A stretch of DNA of 64,000 nt, taken from positions 620,001 through 684,000 of the forward strand of contig CM035313.1 in NCBI GenBank assembly GCA_002900995.3. Direction: 5' to 3'. The translations under genes were made by a program, and so were the position numbers. Shown piece after piece: positions 59,263 through 64,000 of the stretch. The DNA is from Ganoderma boninense. Lineage: Eukaryota > Basidiomycota > Agaricomycetes > Polyporales > Polyporaceae. Within the stretch, counting starts at the first letter, position 1; each line of letters opens with the position of its first letter. The notes under the pieces were generated by a model that was given only the letters and a program-made list of their open reading frames with translations, searched no databases and was not told where the DNA came from.

Positions 59263-60746
59263 GAGCGTTCAGTCGTGTGTGGTATGTATTCGGACGACGT
59301 CGGAGACCATGACGAGGCTAACTCCCCGTTCACGACGCCAGGCCCGGGGAGTTGCATAGGCTCGGCGAAGGGACGGCGAGAGCCCCAAGATATCGCGCGC
59401 AAGCTCTCCCCCTCGGCGCAGCGCGAGACGGGGGTGTTCTGCGAGTGCACGGCCGGGACAAGTGTACCTGAAGAATCCCGGGCAGACAGCTCGGGGGGGA
59501 ACAGCGCCGCGGAGCGCGCAACCCGACGGCCATGTACGTAAGTCATTCATTTCCTTCGTGTTTGTCCGTGTATGCCACAGTGACCGCCGTGGACGTCCGA
59601 AAGCGGCATCGCGCTGTCGGCGGAGGTTATCCGGTATGCCTGCGCGCTCAGCAAGTGTCCGCCCGGCTCCCTGGATCGCAGGGAGAGGATCTCAGTTTCG
59701 TTTAAAAGAAGTCCACGTCGAACGTGGGTCTTCCCTTCCCGTCTCCTCTCCCTTCGCGCCCCCTCCAACTCCCTCGCCGTCCCCGCCGCTACCATGTTCT
59801 CGTCCTCTGCGGCTGCCTCTTTGCAGGCAACGGTCCGGCTTCGGCTTCGTAGGATGGTGTGCGGTCGGTTGTCTTCGGGGACTTGTCCGTTGATGGCACG
59901 GGCTCACATCGTGCGGTGAGTGTCCCTCCTGTTTGCATTCCTTCCGTGCTCCGCCGTCTGGCGAAGTCACGACACGTCCTTATCCCAGTCCAAGTGGGAT
60001 AATTATGGGGCTCGGTCGCTCGCCGCGGAGGACCCCTGCTCTTACTCTCGCATCCACCCTCGCTCTCACAACCCCCGCAAGCTTGCTTGCGTCCTCGTCC
60101 TGCCACTGCCGCCGAGACACTCTCGTTGGTGAGTTTCATCTCGCCTCGCTAGTTCTTTACGCACACACTAATCACGGTTTCAGGACGCGACGAGACTCCC
60201 GGCGAGAGATGAGTTGCATGCCCGAGAGGCACAACATCATGGTACGTCGGGCAGTATTACTGGCTGTCTGTGCGTGTCTCATGGCTGGTCTTCGACAGGC
60301 ACGACATCGACCCCGTCCACTGTGACACCGCTGCCCGTGTGGTGTGCGTCTTCACGGAGCTCGACGCGCACACGTCCTGGCAACTTGTCGAGTTGCAGGT
60401 GCGTCGTTGAGGCGCACGTCTGTGCTGGGCAATAGACCGTTCGATAGACGGCGTGGACCATGGGCTCGCCGAACTCTCCGCTGTTCAGACGTAGGGTGAG
60501 TCTACAGATCGCGCTCGGGGTTGCAGTCGTCGGTCAGGTCCCCTCGTCTTGTGCGTTTGTGTCGCACTTGCGACGGACTCGGTGCTGAAGCGACGGCCTT
60601 CCGGGCTCAGGTGTGTGCGTTCCACTGGTATCTGCCGCCTTCCCAACGCCGGCCAGACCTCTCCGTCTACACCACGGGGCTTGCGGCCGGGCGATGTCGA
60701 AGATGGCTACGCCGCCGGCAGAGAGGGTAGAGGCGAGTTGCGGCGA

Positions 60747-60774
60747 CCTCTCCTCTACCTGCTGTATCATCGAG
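60747..60774 (+). repeat. 28-bp dispersed repeat, copy 1
   Basis: Begins cctctcctctacc and ends tatcatcgag; identical to copies at 61028 and 61186. Spacing is 281 and 158 bp, so it is not a simple microsatellite. Plus-strand reading of all three contains LYLLYHR in one frame. Confidence 0.75.
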
Positions 60775-61027
60775 CGGCTGCCGGCTGGCTCGGTTTCTCG
60801 CCATTCTCTCGTTGTGGATGTACCAGGTACGCACTCGGCCCGATATTGTGTTTGCGCGAGATCGACTTCCGGGCGAGCCTCTGCCATTGAGCGAGTCTTA
60901 CCAAGGTACGTCGTTCTGGGCGCGTTTCCCGTCTCTCATTCGAACGGCAACGGCGGCCATTTCCCTGGTGCGTAAGTCCCTAGGGGTAATTCGACTCTGG
61001 CTGGCCCTCGGACATTTGCGACGGCAG

Positions 61028-61055
61028 CCTCTCCTCTACCTGCTGTATCATCGAG
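61028..61055 (+). repeat. 28-bp dispersed repeat, copy 2
   Basis: Same word as at 60747; flanks also share cag or gcag before and gctgcc after with copy 1, so the ancestral unit was longer. Confidence 0.75.
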
Positions 61056-61185
61056 CTGCCGCTGCAGGCGCGATTTGCGAGCAATCTCGCGTTCTGGAAG
61101 TCCGGCCAGGTAGGTACAAATTCGATCGGGTGTTCGGCTTTTGCCAGCTCGTGTAAGTCTGCACAGGTGCGTTTCCGGGCAGAGG

Positions 61186-61213
61186 CCTCTCCTCTACCTG
61201 CTGTATCATCGAG
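61186..61213 (+). repeat. 28-bp dispersed repeat, copy 3
   Basis: Same word; preceded by ggcagag and followed by tgaaacagcggcagcgcc, diverged from the other flanks. Confidence 0.75.
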
Positions 61214-61252
61214 TGAAACAGCGGCAGCGCCAGGCTCTTTCCGAGTAATTAC

Positions 61253-63455
61253 TCACCGCTGCGCTTCCGTCGTGCTCGCTCGGGCCCACCGTGTACATAC
61301 GCGAAATGAAATATATTGCCTGTTGTCTGTAATGTACATGCGAGCGCCCGAGTCCTCCCAACCCGTGTGCCAACCTCCTCCCCACCAGTGCTCCCCACCT
61401 CCCGCCGCCTCCCAGCTCCAACCGCCTCCCTCCTCCCATTGCCTCCCACCACACTCCCCAAGTCTCTGTTTCTTTCCCGGGCTGGCTTTCTCTCCCGGCT
61501 GCGTGGCCCCCGCCGCCGCCCGCACCGCCGCCCCCGCGCAGGCCCGCGCATCCGCCAGAGTCCGCACGCCGCCATCGCCGCCCTCGCCCAGATCAGCGAG
61601 GAACGGGCACAGGTCTGTCAGCTCCGTGTCGTGCGGGTCGTTAAACCATGAGGATACTGGGACAGCGTTGTTCGGGTGGAAGATGTACGATGCAGGCGAG
61701 TTGTCGATGATGATAGTATCGGAGATTGGCCGCCCCAGTTGCGAGAGATCCTGGTACGGCTTTGTGAGAACGAAAGTTTACCAAAGGTCCTTCGAACACG
61801 AGGCGTACCTTGACATAGTTCCCTCTATGGTTGTAGCAGCTTTCTCGGAACAGCCGATGGGAAACGACGTGGTGCACATCCAGCTTGTCGAGCACGGGAT
61901 CGGCATACTGTCGGCGTTCTTGTCATCAGCCAGGCACCCAATCATATCCCGTGAAACCAAAACGAACCTTGCTGAGACTCGCCGTGAAGACGACGACCTC
62001 GTAAATCTCGCCCATCTTCTTCAGGAAGTTGTCGACGCCCGGCCGCTTGATCACATACACATTGTGCCAATGGTACTCGATCTCGACCGGCACAACATAG
62101 TCGGCTTGTTGAATTGCCTGTATAGCACCACATCAATCAATATGTGGCCAAGAGCGATGCAACCAAGAGCAATACCCGAAATGACGTACCTTGAAGCTGC
62201 TGTGCACCAGTGTCTCATCGAGATCGAGCACTAGACACTTGCGCCCCTGCATGCTTCGGGGATATTGGGGGAAGCAGTGGTCTGGGGAGTCCGTCCTGGC
62301 GAATGCATGTTGGACGCCCGTCGAGGCGGAAGAACAGGATGACAACGCACCGGTCCTATGGGTATCCCTGCGCCGCCCTGCATGATCAGCCTCTCCTCCT
62401 CGTCTTCCACCTCGTCTACAGGTGTCCCGTCCCTCCAGGTCCTCGTCCTCCGTGAAACTCGTCGACCCGTCGCTCTCCTCGCCCATTTCCCGTGAGTTTC
62501 TTCGCGAGCGATTGTGTATGCTCTCATCCCCCGTCGACCCGGGTGGCTGCACAGCTCCCGACGTCACGCCTTCCGTCTCCTCCAGCGGTAGCGTCCGAGT
62601 CGGGGTGGGGGGGACGATAACGCTCGGGTCCTCAGCTGGTGGAGGGATGTCAATGGGCTGGAGGGGCGGTGGGATTTCTTGTGCGGACGTAGACGCCTGG
62701 GCGTCATCCGGCGTCGACGGTGCACCCCCAGCCGCCTGTTCCTGCGGCTCAGGTGCTGGTGGCAGCTCCTCCGCCTCCTTCGCCGCCTGCTTCTCCTTCA
62801 GGCCGTTCGCTGCCGCCCGTTCGTCTTTGCCGGGGCGGGCACATGTGGTGCCGGGGCCAGAGCCTTCTCGTGAAGGTCGATCGGGTGTGCACGGGACGAC
62901 GGACCTACGCAGGCACTAGCACCCTGAACAGCTTCGAGAGCAGGTTTCCCTTGGGCCGAGGCGCATGCGACCCATCCGCGTCCGTGGTCGAGGTGTGTGC
63001 GCCGTCCGAGACCGACTTGACGGCGTCCTTGCGGGGCGAGCTCTTGAACGTCTGCGTGCCCGTCTGCTCGCTCTCGAGCGAAGCCTTCTCCTTGCGGACC
63101 GTCCCGTTCTCGTCCGTCTTGTCCTGAGCTGAGGGTATCGACTCTGCTGAACGCACGGCGGGGGCGGCGGGCGGGGGCGATGACGGAGGGGCCTGCCCTG
63201 CGCTGTCTGCGGACTCGGGTGGAGGGGCGGACGGAGAGGGTGTGGGGAGCTGGCGTGACCGTTGCCGACGTCTGGGTCGCCTGCGGGGCTGCTCTTTTCG
63301 TCTTCGCTGGGTCCCTCTGCAGGCTGGGCACTCGGTGGCTCTGCCGCGACTTCCTTCCCCTTCGCGGACTGCTGGCGGTGAGCGGGGGAAGACACAGACG
63401 CAGCGCGGGGACGTACCTGGGGAGCTGATGTATCTGGAGCGGCTGCAGTGGCCAT
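61253..63455 (-). pseudogene. Psr1/SCP-type phosphatase, copy B: chimeric C-terminus and frameshifted
   Basis: Same gene as copy A over nearly its full length, from [13 protein letters not shown] to [11 protein letters not shown]. Two differences matter. First, after DLG the frame continues into unrelated Gly/Arg/Ala-rich sequence ([18 protein letters not shown]...) for about 110 codons instead of ending [13 protein letters not shown]. Second, five one-base changes in homopolymers break the frame: an extra C at 62244-62247 inside [11 protein letters not shown], an extra C near 62431, a missing C near 62817, a missing G near 62912 and a missing G near 63239. Taken literally the catalytic motif is out of frame with the N-terminal part. 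Either a recently duplicated and already dead copy, or an intact one with draft errors; the catalytic exons downstream ([20 protein letters not shown] and the rest) are otherwise identical to copy A. Confidence 0.75.
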
Positions 63456-64000
63456 GGGGGTGGGCAGCTCTGCAGGGGACGGGGGTATGGGGGAGAAGGA
63501 CGAGAGAGACGACGTCGACGGCGACTGGACGCGTTGCACGCTCGCCCGTGGGAATATGAGTCCGCTTCTGGCGCCCCATTTGCGCCCCATTGCCTCGTTC
63601 CGGGCGGCTCGGGCCTGTCGTGTCTTCATCCACGCCCATTGTGCTCTTTCCACTCGTCGCCTCCACTGCCTGAGCGCACGGCTACGTGCTCTCGCCATGA
63701 GAAGCCCATGTCGCGATGGATGGGTGCCCCGGCTGAGGAGGGCCATCGGCATGACGGGAACGGAGGGCCGGTTTCTATTCGCTTCCGCCACAGCGCCTAT
63801 CGCACGACCCCCGCCGTGCCCTCGTCCGCCCTCGTCTGTCTCCCGTCTGTCGACCCGCGTCCTGGCTTCTCGACTGTCGCGGTCGAGAGGCTGATGCTGA
63901 CTGCTCTTCGTTTTTGCAGCCTTCCGCCCGCTTGCGCGCGTCGGAGCGCAGCGCCGACGCACGCTGCTCCTGCAGCTCGAACCGCTTCCTGCACGGTGCG
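61582..64000. repeat. Direct duplication, right copy (B), cut by the window end
   Basis: Right-hand copy of 52925-55343 on the same strand. The last base of the window is still inside the homology, so the duplicated unit continues further right. The left boundary is not knife-sharp: a weakly similar gcacgccgc word precedes it in both copies. Confidence 0.9.
63456..64000. other. Upstream flank of phosphatase copy B
   Basis: Base-for-base the same as the flank of copy A (54800-55343), so it includes the duplicated promoter of the phosphatase gene. No separate gene. Confidence 0.5.

Larger units (their letters stand above)
59263..61252. other. Gene-poor stretch ending at the phosphatase copy B tail
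   Basis: No protein recognised. Contains three exact copies of a 28-bp word (listed separately) and several gtaagt/ag intron-like edges, which suggests remnants of an intron-rich gene or repeat family. Confidence 0.4.

Overview
The window is GC-rich nuclear DNA of a filamentous basidiomycete, most likely a wood- or litter-decay Agaricomycete. The grounds are many short GT-AG introns (about 50-80 nt), intron-containing tRNA-Lys genes, and families typical of Agaricomycetes: F-box/LRR-like proteins, FunK1-like kinases with altered HRD motifs, a WAF-type multi-pass membrane family, GH16 glucanase and A1 aspartic protease. No species can be named from the sequence alone. All gene models are my own manual splices.

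Layout. 0-12 kb: 3' part of a DUF4419 gene, an ER FKBP2-type prolyl isomerase divergent from ribosomal protein L39, GET1 (tail-anchored protein insertion), malate synthase, and a kinase-like gene. 12-18 kb: a decayed F-box gene, a WD40 protein, mitochondrial cytochrome c peroxidase, and the first tRNA-Lys(CUU). 18-26 kb: a multi-pass membrane protein, KTI12 (Elongator-associated P-loop protein), and a Psr1/SCP-type FCP1 phosphatase. 26-38 kb: a large two-TM coiled-coil Ser-rich protein, PAM16 divergent from RPA43 (Pol I), a second tRNA-Lys in the opposite orientation, and a HMMR/SHIPPO-like coiled-coil protein. 38-50 kb: an uncharacterised gene broken by an 11-bp duplication, a FunK1-like kinase, GH16, an aspartic protease, PHS1/HACD dehydratase and a Yap-like bZIP. 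50-64 kb is gene-poor except for two near-identical same-strand copies of a second Psr1-like phosphatase.

Most of the genes are housekeeping genes with independent functions; there is no operon or biosynthetic cluster. Cellular themes are mitochondria (CCP1, PAM16), the ER/secretory route (FKBP2, GET1, PHS1), translation and tRNA modification (L39, two tRNA-Lys, KTI12, RPA43), and secreted hydrolases (GH16, aspartic protease).

The most notable structure is the right end. The last 2.4 kb repeats the segment at about 52.93-55.34 kb at a constant offset of about 8,657 bp. This is what a tandem duplication of an 8.66-kb unit would produce, with its left breakpoint in the last exon of the phosphatase gene. 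The second copy has a foreign C-terminal tail and five single-base homopolymer indels. Similar one-base breaks at C runs in the F-box and bZIP genes mean that draft-sequence error has to be considered for all of them.
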